From Pseudomonas syringae (GTDB lineage Bacteria; Pseudomonadota; Gammaproteobacteria; Pseudomonadales; Pseudomonadaceae), in NCBI RefSeq assembly GCF_021606685.1, contig NZ_WKCB01000037.1, positions 1 to 52,653 of the forward strand: 52,653 nt of DNA, written 5' to 3'. Each line of letters opens with the position of its first letter. Positions within the stretch are counted from its first letter, which is position 1. Positions 44,992 to 52,653 of the stretch are shown here, piece by piece. The position numbers and the translations under genes are program-made. The notes beneath the pieces were generated by a model. It was not told where the DNA came from, did no database searches, and saw only the letters and a program-made list of their open reading frames with translations.

Positions 44992-45080
44992 CCGGTATCT
45001 GTACCGGCAGGTTTAATCCGGCGGTGCCGGTCGCGGTTCGCTGAGCAAAACGCGGAAGTCTGTCTGGTGTCGCCACCAGA
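44992..45080 (-). ncRNA. Structured groES leader (Pseudomon-groES-like RNA element)
   Basis: The transcript leader folds into at least two perfect hairpins: GCCGGTA-CAGA-TACCGGC (44992-45009) close to the ribosome site, and TCTGGTG-GCGA-CACCAGA (45063-45080) with a GNRA tetraloop. A conserved RNA of this name has been described in the groES leader of pseudomonads; assignment here is by position and hairpin pattern, not by a model search. It may adjust heat-shock expression. Confidence 0.5.
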
Positions 45081-45120
45081 AACCTTGCGGTGACCGTTAC
45101 ATAAGGGCGCATAAGCTTAT

Positions 45121-45152
45121 TACAAGGGGCCGGGGATGAATTTTTTTGCAAC
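45121..45152 (-). promoter_or_regulatory. Candidate sigma-32 (heat-shock) promoter of groESL
   Basis: On the minus strand AGTTGCAA (45145-45152) is followed, after about 15 bases, by CCCCTTGTA (45121-45129), close to the RpoH consensus CTTGAAA-N13-15-CCCCATNTA. It lies about 160 bases before groES. No CIRCE operator is present. Confidence 0.5.
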
Positions 45153-45172
45153 TGCCGCGCCCTGTAAAGCAG

Positions 45173-45194
45173 TACGGCACCCTGAGGTGCCGTA
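45173..45194 (-). terminator. Hairpin downstream of fxsA
   Basis: TACGGCACC-CTGA-GGTGCCGTA, a perfect 9-bp stem with a 4-base loop, 12 bases after the fxsA stop on the minus strand. A long T-run is missing, so termination strength is uncertain. Confidence 0.55.
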
Positions 45195-45206
45195 ACGGTG
45201 AAGCGG

Positions 45207-45683
45207 TTATTTGGTGTCGCGGTGTTCGAACTCGCCTTCGATTACATCACCTTCGCGCCCCAAGGGCTGGCGCGGAGCTGGGCCACCACGCGATTGCAGG
45301 TCATCGGAAAACGCGCGCTGGCGGATCGCGGCCTCTTCGGCACGCTGGCGCATCTTGCCGGCCAGCAGCTTGCGGGTGATCGGCAGCAGCATGACCAGGC
45401 CAAACACATCGCTGATGAAACCCGGCAGGATCAACAGACCGCCTGCCAGGGCCATCATCAGGCCTTCAAGCATGGTTTGAGCGGGCAATTCGCCGCGGTT
45501 CAGGCTTTCACGGGCACGCAGCGCCGTGGCCAGGCCGGCGACACGCAGGACCAGAACGCCGAGCACCGAGCCGAGAATGATCAGCAACAGGGCCGGGAAA
45601 AACCCGATCGCACTGCTGACTTGAACGAATACGAACAGCTCCAGCACCGGGAACAGCAGAAAGAGCAACAAAAAAGGGCGCAT
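45207..45683 (-). CDS. fxsA: FxsA family membrane protein
   Basis: A 158-residue inner-membrane protein: N-terminal helices MRPFLLLFLLFPVLELFVFV and GFFPALLLIILGSVLGVLVLR, then ALAGGLLILPGFISDVFGLVMLLP and a charged C-terminal tail. E. coli FxsA reduces phage T7 exclusion by F-plasmid; its normal function is not known. Start ATG 45683 is preceded by GAGGAA; the frame start at 45722 is not. Lies between groES and the HugZ-like gene, all on one strand. Confidence 0.9.
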   Translation of the reverse strand: MRPFLLLFLLFPVLELFVFVQVSSAIGFFPALLLIILGSVLGVLVLRVAGLATALRARESLNRGELPAQTMLEGLMMALAGGLLILPGFISDVFGLVMLLPITRKLLAGKMRQRAEEAAIRQRAFSDDLQSRGGPAPRQPLGREGDVIEGEFEHRDTK

Positions 45684-45749
45684 CAAATGGTTCCTCAACG
45701 CAAGAATGCCTTGCCAGTCCACCTTAGATGACGTCGCCGTTTCGTGAAT

Positions 45750-46481
45750 TCAAGCGTTGGCAGCTGTTTTTTTCGGCCACTCGTGGGCGTGAGCCAATGA
45801 AACCAAGGCCTCGCGCACTTGTGTCGGAGTGTTGCAGGAGGCTTCGAAAGGCAACCAATACAAAGATTGGCCGATGCGCAGGTGCATGCCCTCGCTGTCG
45901 ATACCGGCCAACTGTGCAGGCTCGCACGTCGGCAAACCGCTGAGTTCGACGTAGTGGGCGATGGCCTTGGTGTGATCGCTGTTCATGTGTTCGATCATGC
46001 TGCGCTCGGCCTTGCCGAAGAACGGGTTGGCCAGGGTCAGGTCGTCGACCCAGTGGATCGCGCCAAAGCCGCCGATATAACGGTGACGTACCGGCTTGAG
46101 CACCCAGAAGTCGAAATCGTGGGCCTTGTGGTAGTTGGCAGAATCAGGGAAATAGCGGTAATAGCGCTCGGCAGCCGCTTCGATGGCTGCGGGGTCTTCG
46201 AGCTTCTCGGCTTCGGCCAGGTAGGTCAGGCGGCCTACCGCCTGCACATCATCGGCCTCGCGCTCACCCACCAGCAGCGAGCATTTGGGGTCTTTTTGCA
46301 GGTTATGGGTGTGCTGGGCGATGCGACTGATGAGGATCAGCGGGCGACCCTGCTCGTCCAGGCAGTAGGGCACGACCGAACCGAACGGAAAGCCGGGCAT
46401 GGCCTTGGACAATGTGGAGAGAGCCCCACGGTATTCCTTGAGCAACAGCTCTCGGGCGTTCTTGGCAACCTGTGCGCTCAA
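45750..46481 (-). CDS. HugZ-like FMN/haem-binding protein (pyridoxamine-phosphate-oxidase fold)
   Basis: A 243-residue split-barrel protein with an N-terminal PNPOx-like domain (LLLKEYRGALSTLSKAMPGF, PLILISRIAQHTHNLQKDPK) and a C-terminal DUF2470 domain (AERSMIEHMNSDHTKAIAHY). HugZ of Helicobacter degrades haem, and this family is often linked to haem use, but the haem-binding C-terminus of HugZ is not evident here. TTG at 46481 is chosen because GAGGAG lies seven bases upstream; the ATG at 46517 has no ribosome site. Co-oriented with fxsA across 66 bases. Confidence 0.82.
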   Translation of the reverse strand: MSAQVAKNARELLLKEYRGALSTLSKAMPGFPFGSVVPYCLDEQGRPLILISRIAQHTHNLQKDPKCSLLVGEREADDVQAVGRLTYLAEAEKLEDPAAIEAAAERYYRYFPDSANYHKAHDFDFWVLKPVRHRYIGGFGAIHWVDDLTLANPFFGKAERSMIEHMNSDHTKAIAHYVELSGLPTCEPAQLAGIDSEGMHLRIGQSLYWLPFEASCNTPTQVREALVSLAHAHEWPKKTAANA

Positions 46482-46587
46482 CGTTTGACTCCTCGGGTAT
46501 TCAGCCGCCCATGGCATATGGGAATGGATCTCAACGCAAGGTAATCAATAACCGCAAAGGTTGCCAAGCCCGTTTTGTTCGGCCGTG

Positions 46588-47595
46588 TTACCAGGCCACG
46601 CCAAAACCTGCGGTGTAGCGGGTCTTGCTCAGGCTGCTCTCCGAATCGCCACTGATGAGGTCGCGCTCGGCCTTGAGGTTGAGGGACGCCCACTCGGTGA
46701 CTTTGTAGCGCAGGCCCATTTCCGCATCCAGGGAGTAATCGACCGGCCCGTCAATCGGACGGCCCAGCTCACCATTGGTGAAGAATTCGACGGTTTTGCC
46801 CACCAGGTAGCGGTTGTAATTCCACTTCATGGCCACCGAGTAGAAATTGTCTTTACCGCCCTCGGCGTATTCATAGTCGGTGCGGTTGACCAGCGAACCG
46901 AGGGAGAACGCGCCCAGCTCATCGTCCCAGAACTGGTAGCCCGGACCGGTACCGACGGTGCGCTGGCGCGCCAGGTCTTCAACCTTGTCACGCTTGTAGG
47001 TCAGGCGGCCTTGCCAGAACCAGTGTTCGGTGAGGAAGCGGTCCAGGTCATATTCCAGGGCCCAGTTGTCAGTGGTGGTGACGTCGTCCTGGAACTCGCG
47101 GTTGTACTCGCCCTGCCCGGTATGACGCCATTGACCATGACGCGCAGTGGTCTTGAAATCGACGTCGTAGTCGTTGGTGTCGTTTTCGGCACGCTTGTAG
47201 TCCAGCGCCAGATCGACATTACCCTTCCACACCAGGTCTTCGATCACAGGCTTGGGCTTGATGATCTGCTGGATGCTGGCCAGCTCGACGGTCTTGGGCG
47301 CCTCGCCATTGGCCAGGACCACCTTGCCATCCTCTGCCGCCTTGAGGGACTTGGCCTTCTCACCGGTGTAGGCATCCTGCTTGACCAGCAGCTCCTGGTC
47401 GCTTTCAAGGGTTTTGACCTGCTTCCAATCCACCGGGATGGCACCTGCATAATCAGTCTGGATCAGCAGCTTGCCACCGTCGAAGACCTTGATTTTGCCG
47501 GTCAGGCGATCACCGTTCTTCAACCAGACGGTATCGGCCAACAAGGGCGTGGAGGCGCTGAAAACAGCGAGGCACAACAAGGTTCTGGACCACAT
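46588..47595 (-). CDS. DUF481 outer-membrane beta-barrel protein
   Basis: A 335-residue exported protein: signal peptide (LLCLAVFSASTPLLA), a N-terminal domain starting DTVWLKNGDRLTGKIKVFDGG that resembles SH3-like repeats, then a C-terminal DUF481 (YdiY-like) barrel with alternating aromatic strands (VWKGNVDLALDYKRAE, FWQGRLTYKRDKVEDLA) and terminal Trp in AGFGVAW. Barrel proteins of this sort are inserted by BAM. Function unknown. Divergent from the alkyltransferase-like gene across 127 bases. Confidence 0.85.
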   Translation of the reverse strand: MWSRTLLCLAVFSASTPLLADTVWLKNGDRLTGKIKVFDGGKLLIQTDYAGAIPVDWKQVKTLESDQELLVKQDAYTGEKAKSLKAAEDGKVVLANGEAPKTVELASIQQIIKPKPVIEDLVWKGNVDLALDYKRAENDTNDYDVDFKTTARHGQWRHTGQGEYNREFQDDVTTTDNWALEYDLDRFLTEHWFWQGRLTYKRDKVEDLARQRTVGTGPGYQFWDDELGAFSLGSLVNRTDYEYAEGGKDNFYSVAMKWNYNRYLVGKTVEFFTNGELGRPIDGPVDYSLDAEMGLRYKVTEWASLNLKAERDLISGDSESSLSKTRYTAGFGVAW

Positions 47596-47722
47596 AAGCG
47601 GATAGTGAGCTCAAGGTTGGCGAAAAAAGGGCGATTATCGTGTTAGATAGCTAGGACTGACTCAAGTATTAATGTTGAGTTCAATTCTCAACGCCACACT
47701 TACAGACTTTTCTTACAAAGAC

Positions 47723-48085
47723 ATGCCTATATCGAACCCGCCAGTCGAACCGCCCCAAAGCCCTGCCGAGATGCGCCGCACCGCGCTGTACCTGACCTTG
47801 GCCCAGGTACCCGCCGGCTGCGTGGTGAGTTATGGCGAGCTGGCCCACCTGGCCGGCCTGGGCCGTGCGGCGCGCTGGGTGGGACGTACGCTGAGCCAAC
47901 TGCCCGAGGGCACCAAACTGCCTTGGCACCGGGTGCTGGGTGCCGGTGGTCGGATAAGTCTGCCGGTGGGCAGTGCCTCGGGCGATGAGCAGCGGGCGCG
48001 ATTGCGCGATGAGGGCGTTACGGTGCGCAACAATCGCGTGGATATTCAGCGCCATGGCTGGCGCCCGGTAGAGCACAGCGGTTAG
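47723..48085 (+). CDS. Alkyltransferase-like protein (ATL, MGMT fold)
   Basis: A 120-residue protein of the O6-alkylguanine-DNA alkyltransferase C-terminal fold: YLTLAQVPAGCVVSYGELAHLAG, then RAARWVGRTLSQLPEG (arginine finger and helix-turn-helix), and PWHRV (about residues 71-75) where MGMT has PCHRV. The acceptor cysteine is thus tryptophan, as in Atl1/YbaZ proteins, which bind alkylated bases and hand them to nucleotide excision repair without removing the alkyl group. ATG 47723 is chosen because homology starts soon after; its ribosome site is weak, and 47672 is an alternative. Precedes ampG by 43 bases. Confidence 0.88.
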   Translation: MPISNPPVEPPQSPAEMRRTALYLTLAQVPAGCVVSYGELAHLAGLGRAARWVGRTLSQLPEGTKLPWHRVLGAGGRISLPVGSASGDEQRARLRDEGVTVRNNRVDIQRHGWRPVEHSG

Positions 48086-48128
48086 AGTGCGCGCTTTGTT
48101 TCCGTGAATCTGAGGCAGACTCCAGCCC

Positions 48129-49661
48129 ATGCCCCGTAAAACCTGGCGCGCCGCGCTCGCCGCCTATGCCAGCCCCTCGACGCTAGTCCTGTTGTTGCTC
48201 GGCTTTGCCGCCGGCCTGCCTTACATGTTGGTGTTCTCGACGCTGTCGGTGTGGTTGCGTGAGGCCGGTGTGGCCCGCGAAACCATCGGCTATGCGAGCC
48301 TGATCGGTTTGGCCTACGCCTTCAAGTGGGTCTGGTCGCCGCTGCTTGACCAATGGCGCCTGCCGCTGCTCGGCAAGCTTGGACGGCGCCGTTCCTGGCT
48401 GGTGCTGGCCCAGTCGCTGGTGATCCTCGGATTGATCGGCATGGGGTTCTGCGACCCTCAAAAACACCTGTCCTGGCTGATCGCCATTGCCGTCGTCGTT
48501 GCTTTCGCCTCCGCGACCCAGGACATCGCGGTAGACGCTTATCGCCTGGAAATCGCCGACGACAGCCGCCAGGCCGCCCTGGCTGCCAGCTACATGTCCG
48601 GTTACCGCATCGCCGCGCTGCTGGCGACCGCGGGCGCGCTGTTTTTTGCCGAAGGCTTCGGCTCCACCGGCTTCAACTATAAACACTCGGCCTGGACCGG
48701 CACCTACGTGCTGTTCGGCGTGCTGATGATTCCGGCGCTGCTGACCACGCTGTTCATGCGCGAGCCGAACGTGCCGCTGCGCACCCAATTGCAGGCCGGG
48801 CGCTACAGCTTTGTGCACCAGCTGGTTTCGGTATTTGTGCTGATCGTGCTGCTGGTGTCGGTGCCAGCGATGTTCACCCAGCTGTACAACACCGATTTCG
48901 CCAGCGTGGTGTTTCACGGCGTAAGCCTGTGGGACCTGCTGATGGACGACCGCGCGTTCCTGCGTGCCATCCTCTATATCACCCTCACCGCGCTGTGCCT
49001 TTCGGCCATGGGCCGTCGGGGCCTGGCGCCGGTGCTGACGCCGGTCAACGACTTTATCCTGCGCTACCGCTGGCAGGCACTGCTGCTGCTGGGGCTGATC
49101 GCAACCTATCGCATGTCCGACACTGTGATGGGCGTGATGGCCAACGTGTTCTACATCGACCAGGGCTTCACCAAGGACCAGATCGCCGGGGTCAGCAAGA
49201 TCTTCGGCCTGATCATGACCCTGCTCGGCGCCGGCATGGGCGGCCTGCTGATCGTGCGTTTCGGCATCCTGCCGATCCTGTTTATCGGCGGTATCACGTC
49301 GGCCGGCACCAACCTGTTGTTCGTGATGCTCGCGGACATGGGCCCGGACCTGCAGATGCTGATCTTCACCATCTCTCTGGACAACTTCAGCTCGGGCCTG
49401 GCCACTTCGGCGTTCGTGGCTTATCTGTCGAGCCTGACCAACCTCAAGTTTTCCGCCACCCAATATGCACTGCTCAGCTCGATCATGCTGTTGCTGCCAC
49501 GCCTGATCGGCGGGTATTCGGGGGTGATAGTAGAAAAGTTCGGCTATCACAACTTCTTCCTGATCACCTGCATGCTGGGGGTGCCGACGCTGGTGCTGAT
49601 AGCGCTGCATTGGTATCAGGAAAACCGGCGGATCAAATTGAATCCCCCGGTAGAATACTGA
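48129..49661 (+). CDS. ampG: Muropeptide MFS transporter AmpG
   Basis: A 510-residue inner-membrane permease that imports 1,6-anhydro-muropeptides (GlcNAc-anhMurNAc peptides) for cell-wall recycling and so feeds AmpR-controlled beta-lactamase induction. Landmarks: LLLGFAAGLPYMLVFSTLSV, LREAGVARETIGYASLIGLA, KWVWSPLLDQ, GRRRSWLVLAQ and, near the middle, ATQDIAVDAYRLEIADDSRQ. Hydropathy gives 12-14 helices. Slightly longer than E. coli AmpG (491). A REP doublet follows the stop. Confidence 0.93.
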   Translation: MPRKTWRAALAAYASPSTLVLLLLGFAAGLPYMLVFSTLSVWLREAGVARETIGYASLIGLAYAFKWVWSPLLDQWRLPLLGKLGRRRSWLVLAQSLVILGLIGMGFCDPQKHLSWLIAIAVVVAFASATQDIAVDAYRLEIADDSRQAALAASYMSGYRIAALLATAGALFFAEGFGSTGFNYKHSAWTGTYVLFGVLMIPALLTTLFMREPNVPLRTQLQAGRYSFVHQLVSVFVLIVLLVSVPAMFTQLYNTDFASVVFHGVSLWDLLMDDRAFLRAILYITLTALCLSAMGRRGLAPVLTPVNDFILRYRWQALLLLGLIATYRMSDTVMGVMANVFYIDQGFTKDQIAGVSKIFGLIMTLLGAGMGGLLIVRFGILPILFIGGITSAGTNLLFVMLADMGPDLQMLIFTISLDNFSSGLATSAFVAYLSSLTNLKFSATQYALLSSIMLLLPRLIGGYSGVIVEKFGYHNFFLITCMLGVPTLVLIALHWYQENRRIKLNPPVEY

Positions 49662-49665
49662 CAAG

Positions 49666-49752
49666 GTGGGAGGGGGCCTGCCCCCGATAGCAGGGTGTCA
49701 TTCAACTTATCTATGGCTGACACAGCGCTATCGGGGGCAAGCCCCCTCCCAC
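49666..49752. repeat. REP doublet (REPIN), GGCCTGCCCCCGATAGC type
   Basis: GTGGGAGGGGGCCTGCCCCC + GATAGC with its reverse complement GCTATCGGGGGCAAGCCCCC + TCCCAC. The left core is CCTG and the right CTTG, a single mismatch. Between ampG and proS. Confidence 0.9.
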
Positions 49753-49855
49753 ACTAGCCCACGCAGCTCTGTGCATTCTGATGCCTGTACTCCAGTAGCA
49801 ACCGCCCGTACAATCCCAAGTCATTTCAAGTCCAAGCAACCGACAACGGCCTACC

Positions 49856-51571
49856 ATGCGTACCAGTCAATATTTGCTCGCCACACAGAAAGAAACGCCT
49901 TCCGACGCGGTTGTGATCAGCCATCAGCTGATGCTGCGCGCCGGCATGATCCGCAAACTGGCCTCCGGCCTGTACACCTGGCTGCCCATGGGCTTGAAGG
50001 TGATGCGCAAGGTCGAAGCCATCGTTCGTGAAGAAATGAACGCCGCCGGCTCTCTGGAAGTGTTGATGCCGAGCACCCAACCGGCTGAGTTGTGGCAGGA
50101 ATCCGGGCGCTGGGAAGAGTACGGCCCTGAGTTGCTGCGCTTCAAGGATCGCCACGGTCGCGACTTCTGCGCCGGCCCGACCCACGAAGAAGTGATCACC
50201 GACCTGATGCGCAACGAGCTGAGCAGCTACAAGCAGCTGCCGCTGAATCTGTATCAGATCCAGACCAAATTCCGCGATGAAATCCGCCCACGCTTCGGTT
50301 TGATGCGCGGCCGCGAATTCATCATGAAGGACGCGTATTCGTTCCACGCCGACCAGGCTTCCTTGCAGGTCACCTACGACCGCATGCACCAGGCCTACTG
50401 CAACGTGTTCACGCGCCTGGGCCTGAAGTTCCGCCCGGTTGAAGCGGACAACGGCTCCATAGGCGGTGCCGGCTCCCACGAATTCCACGTGCTGGCCGAA
50501 TCCGGCGAAGACGATATCGTGTTCAGCAACGGTTCCGACTACGCGGCGAACATCGAGAAAGCCGAAGCCGTGCCACGCGAAACCTCGCGCCCTGCCCCGG
50601 CTGAAGAGCTGCGCCTGGTCGATACCCCAGAAACCAAGACCATCGCGGCCCTGGTGGAAAAATTCAATCTGCCGATTGAAAAGACCATCAAGACCCTGAT
50701 CGTGCGTGCTGAGGAAGAAGGCAAGCTGATCGCCCTGGTGATCCGTGGCGACCACGAACTCAACGAAATCAAGGCTGCCCAGCAACCTGGCGTCGCCAGC
50801 CCGCTGGTCATGGCCACCGATGCAGAACTGCGCGACGCCATTGGCGCCGGTGCCGGTTCGCTCGGCCCGCTGAACCTGCCGCTGCCGATCATCATCGACC
50901 GTTCGGTCGAGCTGATGAGCGACTTCGGTATCGGCGCGAACATCGACGACAAGCACTACTTCGGCGTGAACTGGGAGCGTGATTTGCCGGTTCCGACCGT
51001 CGCCGACCTGCGTAACGTGGTCGCCGGTGACCCGAGCCCGGATGGCAAGGGCACCCTGGAGATCAAGCGCGGTATCGAGGTCGGGCACATCTTCCAGCTG
51101 GGCAACAAGTACAGCAAGGCGATGAAGTGCGAAGTACTGGGCGAAAACGGCAAGCCGATCACCCTGGACATGGGTTGCTACGGCATTGGCGTTTCCCGCG
51201 TGGTTGCTGCTGCCATCGAGCAGAACAACGACGAAAAAGGCATCATCTGGAGTGACGCCCTGGCGCCGTTCCAGATCGCCCTGGTACCGCTGCGCTACGA
51301 CAACGAGCAAGTACGCGAAGCCACCGACAAACTGTACGCGGAACTGACCGCTGCCGGTTTTGAAGTGTTGCTCGATGACCGGGACAAGAAAACCAGCCCG
51401 GGCATCAAGTTCGCCGACATGGAACTGATTGGCATCCCGCACCGGATCGTGGTCAGTGACCGCGGCCTGGCCGATGGCAATCTGGAATACAAGAGCCGGA
51501 CCGAAGCACAAGCCCAACCGTTGCCGGTGGCTGACGTGCTGTCTTTCCTTCAGGCGCGTATTCGTCGCTGA
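49856..51571 (+). CDS. proS: Prolyl-tRNA synthetase
   Basis: Charges tRNA-Pro. The 571-residue product is the bacterial form with a class II catalytic core: motif 1 [18 protein letters not shown], motif 2 [20 protein letters not shown], motif 3 [17 protein letters not shown]; an INS editing domain (about residues 225-400, [20 protein letters not shown]) between motifs 2 and 3; and a C-terminal anticodon domain ([20 protein letters not shown]). Full length. ATG 49856 has only a weak ribosome site. Precedes the lipoprotein gene by 20 bases. Confidence 0.98.
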   Translation: MRTSQYLLATQKETPSDAVVISHQLMLRAGMIRKLASGLYTWLPMGLKVMRKVEAIVREEMNAAGSLEVLMPSTQPAELWQESGRWEEYGPELLRFKDRHGRDFCAGPTHEEVITDLMRNELSSYKQLPLNLYQIQTKFRDEIRPRFGLMRGREFIMKDAYSFHADQASLQVTYDRMHQAYCNVFTRLGLKFRPVEADNGSIGGAGSHEFHVLAESGEDDIVFSNGSDYAANIEKAEAVPRETSRPAPAEELRLVDTPETKTIAALVEKFNLPIEKTIKTLIVRAEEEGKLIALVIRGDHELNEIKAAQQPGVASPLVMATDAELRDAIGAGAGSLGPLNLPLPIIIDRSVELMSDFGIGANIDDKHYFGVNWERDLPVPTVADLRNVVAGDPSPDGKGTLEIKRGIEVGHIFQLGNKYSKAMKCEVLGENGKPITLDMGCYGIGVSRVVAAAIEQNNDEKGIIWSDALAPFQIALVPLRYDNEQVREATDKLYAELTAAGFEVLLDDRDKKTSPGIKFADMELIGIPHRIVVSDRGLADGNLEYKSRTEAQAQPLPVADVLSFLQARIRR

Positions 51572-51591
51572 AAACCAGATCAAGAGAAGTC

Positions 51592-52545
51592 ATGTTCAAG
51601 CGAAACACCAGAGCCCTGGGGGGCGCCGCCTTGTGCGGCGCCCTGCTGGTCAGCGGCTGCGCCAACCAGATGTCGCAACGCAGTGAGCACGAGGAGCGGG
51701 TCGAGCGTAAGTTGCTCGACCACAGCCTGCAGATCGATGTAGGCGAACCCAAAGTGCTGGAGCTGCCGCAACGCCGGGTGCGCATTCACGAGCAGAAGAC
51801 CTTTGAGGTCACTGAATTTGAAGTCACCCGTCGTTACGACCGCTACACCCCCTACCAACCCTGGCGCAAACTCTATGAGATGCCCCTCGGTGCCGTAGCG
51901 CTGGTGGCCGGCGCGGGCGCCAACGTGGTGAATATCTTCGCCCTTGGCAACCTGCCGACCAGCGTGACCCGCGACTGGCTGACCTACGGCGTGGACGGCC
52001 TCAACCCGTTCATGAACGTGCAATCCCATGGCCGTGCGCAACAGAACCTGGCGGGTATCGATGAAGTCCAGCGCGACAAGCGCGTGGAGTATTCGAGCCT
52101 GCCCTGGAGCGAACGCCCGGTACAGGTCACCGCCGGCAAGCAGGTTCACGAGCTGACCACCGACCGCAACGGCGTCCTGCGCCTGAACCTGTTGGACAGC
52201 CCGTTTGCCGAGCAGGACCTGAACCGCGTCACGACCTTGAAAATCAGCGTGGAAGATGGCCAGGACGACGTGCATTCGGACTCGACCCTGGCGATCAGCG
52301 GCACCTTGCGGGGCAAGTTGCTGGAGGCCCACGGCCTGATCTACGACGACCTGGAAGACGATGAGGTCAGCCAATGGGTGCACCGCGTCAAGCGCCTGTC
52401 GGAGCTGGGCCTGGAAGAAGAAGCCAGCGAACTGGAGCAAAGCCTGATCGAACTGACCCGCAACGATCCGGAGTTGCAGCAGGAATTCCTGCAAGCGCTG
52501 ACCAAGGATGCGGGACGGTTGGTGGCAGATCCCGGCGCACGCTGA
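51592..52545 (+). CDS. Conserved-looking outer-membrane lipoprotein
   Basis: A 317-residue lipoprotein: signal peptide ending in the lipobox VSGC (ALCGALLVSGCANQ), then RVRIHEQKTFEVTEFEVT and a Gly-Ala stretch (AVALVAGAGANVVNIFALG) that could insert in a membrane, and an acidic helical C-terminus (LEEEASELEQSLIEL). I do not know the family's function. The same gene pair, proS then this lipoprotein, is found in P. aeruginosa (from memory). AGAAG precedes the ATG. Confidence 0.8.
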   Translation: MFKRNTRALGGAALCGALLVSGCANQMSQRSEHEERVERKLLDHSLQIDVGEPKVLELPQRRVRIHEQKTFEVTEFEVTRRYDRYTPYQPWRKLYEMPLGAVALVAGAGANVVNIFALGNLPTSVTRDWLTYGVDGLNPFMNVQSHGRAQQNLAGIDEVQRDKRVEYSSLPWSERPVQVTAGKQVHELTTDRNGVLRLNLLDSPFAEQDLNRVTTLKISVEDGQDDVHSDSTLAISGTLRGKLLEAHGLIYDDLEDDEVSQWVHRVKRLSELGLEEEASELEQSLIELTRNDPELQQEFLQALTKDAGRLVADPGAR

Positions 52546-52568
52546 GTCTCCAGACTGGATATAAATCC

Positions 52569-52653
52569 AAATGTGGGAGGGGCGGTGCGACGATTCGACT
52601 TGCCCCCGATTGCAGTGTGTCAGCTATCTATAAGCTGACTGACACACCGCTAT
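52569..52653. repeat. REP doublet with extended left arm (cut by window end)
   Basis: AAATGTGGGAGGGG + CGGTGCGACGATTCGA + CTTGCCCCCGATTGC, the same extended arm as at 15611 and in reverse at 17977. The right arm begins CACCGCTAT at the last bases of the window, so only part is visible. Confidence 0.85.

Noticed and set aside
49826..51583. 585-residue antisense frame opposite proS
   Set aside because: Complement of a conserved synthetase gene, without motif support.

Overview
This is an ordinary-looking core-chromosome segment of a Pseudomonas, almost certainly from the P. fluorescens complex. The evidence is the Entner-Doudoroff block (edd-glk-gltR-gltS divergent from gap), the ColRS lipopolysaccharide block (colR-colS-methyltransferase-inaA) next to groESL, a MexVW-like RND pair, PigA/HemO-type haem oxygenase, uniformly high GC with Pseudomonas codon use, and about a dozen REP doublets (REPINs) with GTGGGAGGGGGCTTGC-type arms. 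I see no tRNA, rRNA, insertion sequence, prophage or CRISPR, and no broken gene. The first gene (pyruvate kinase) and the last repeat are cut by the window ends.

Layout. 1-0.9 kb: 3' part of pyruvate kinase. 0.9-4.0 kb: an Old Yellow Enzyme-family oxidoreductase coupled to an exported metallo-beta-lactamase-fold hydrolase, divergent from a LysR regulator. 4.0-5.7 kb: enoyl-CoA hydratase-like protein and a 2Fe-2S ferredoxin reductase. 6.1-7.6 kb: class I fumarase with a terminator-like hairpin in its leader. 7.7-8.0 kb: a 32-bp tandem repeat fused to a REP doublet. 8.1-12.8 kb: a DctB/DctD-type two-component system and its likely target, an alpha-ketoglutarate/dicarboxylate MFS permease with a textbook sigma-54 promoter, twin upstream operators and a Crc/Hfq motif. 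12.9-15.6 kb: small enzymes, a small hypothetical and an AraC regulator. 15.7-22.1 kb: glucose catabolism with two HexR operators. 22.2-27.8 kb: a Fur-boxed ECF sigma/anti-sigma/TonB haem receptor set plus haem oxygenase and a DUF454 membrane protein. 28-30.8 kb: chemoreceptor and nitroreductase. 30.9-34.6 kb: di-haem oxidoreductase lipoprotein, imelysin lipoprotein and DUF1513 propeller. 34.7-38.9 kb: RND efflux pair. 38.9-42.7 kb: ColRS and its LPS-modification genes including a 75-residue coupled small protein. 43-45 kb: groEL/groES with a structured leader. 45.2-52.5 kb: fxsA, HugZ-like, DUF481 outer-membrane protein, alkyltransferase-like protein, ampG, proS and a lipoprotein.

How it fits together. 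The window is dominated by central carbon metabolism and its regulation: C4/C5-dicarboxylate uptake feeds the TCA cycle (fumarase), while glucose enters the Entner-Doudoroff route under HexR and GltS/GltR, and both branches carry Crc-type A-rich leader motifs. A second theme is iron and haem, and a third is cell-envelope stress (ColRS, RND pump, AmpG, GroE/FxsA). I found no convincing previously undescribed defence or mobile system. The most unusual signals are the REP-derived tandem array at 7.7 kb, the fumarase-leader hairpin, the twin-operator sigma-54 region, an extended REP arm variant found at three places, and the poorly understood di-haem/imelysin/DUF1513 cluster.
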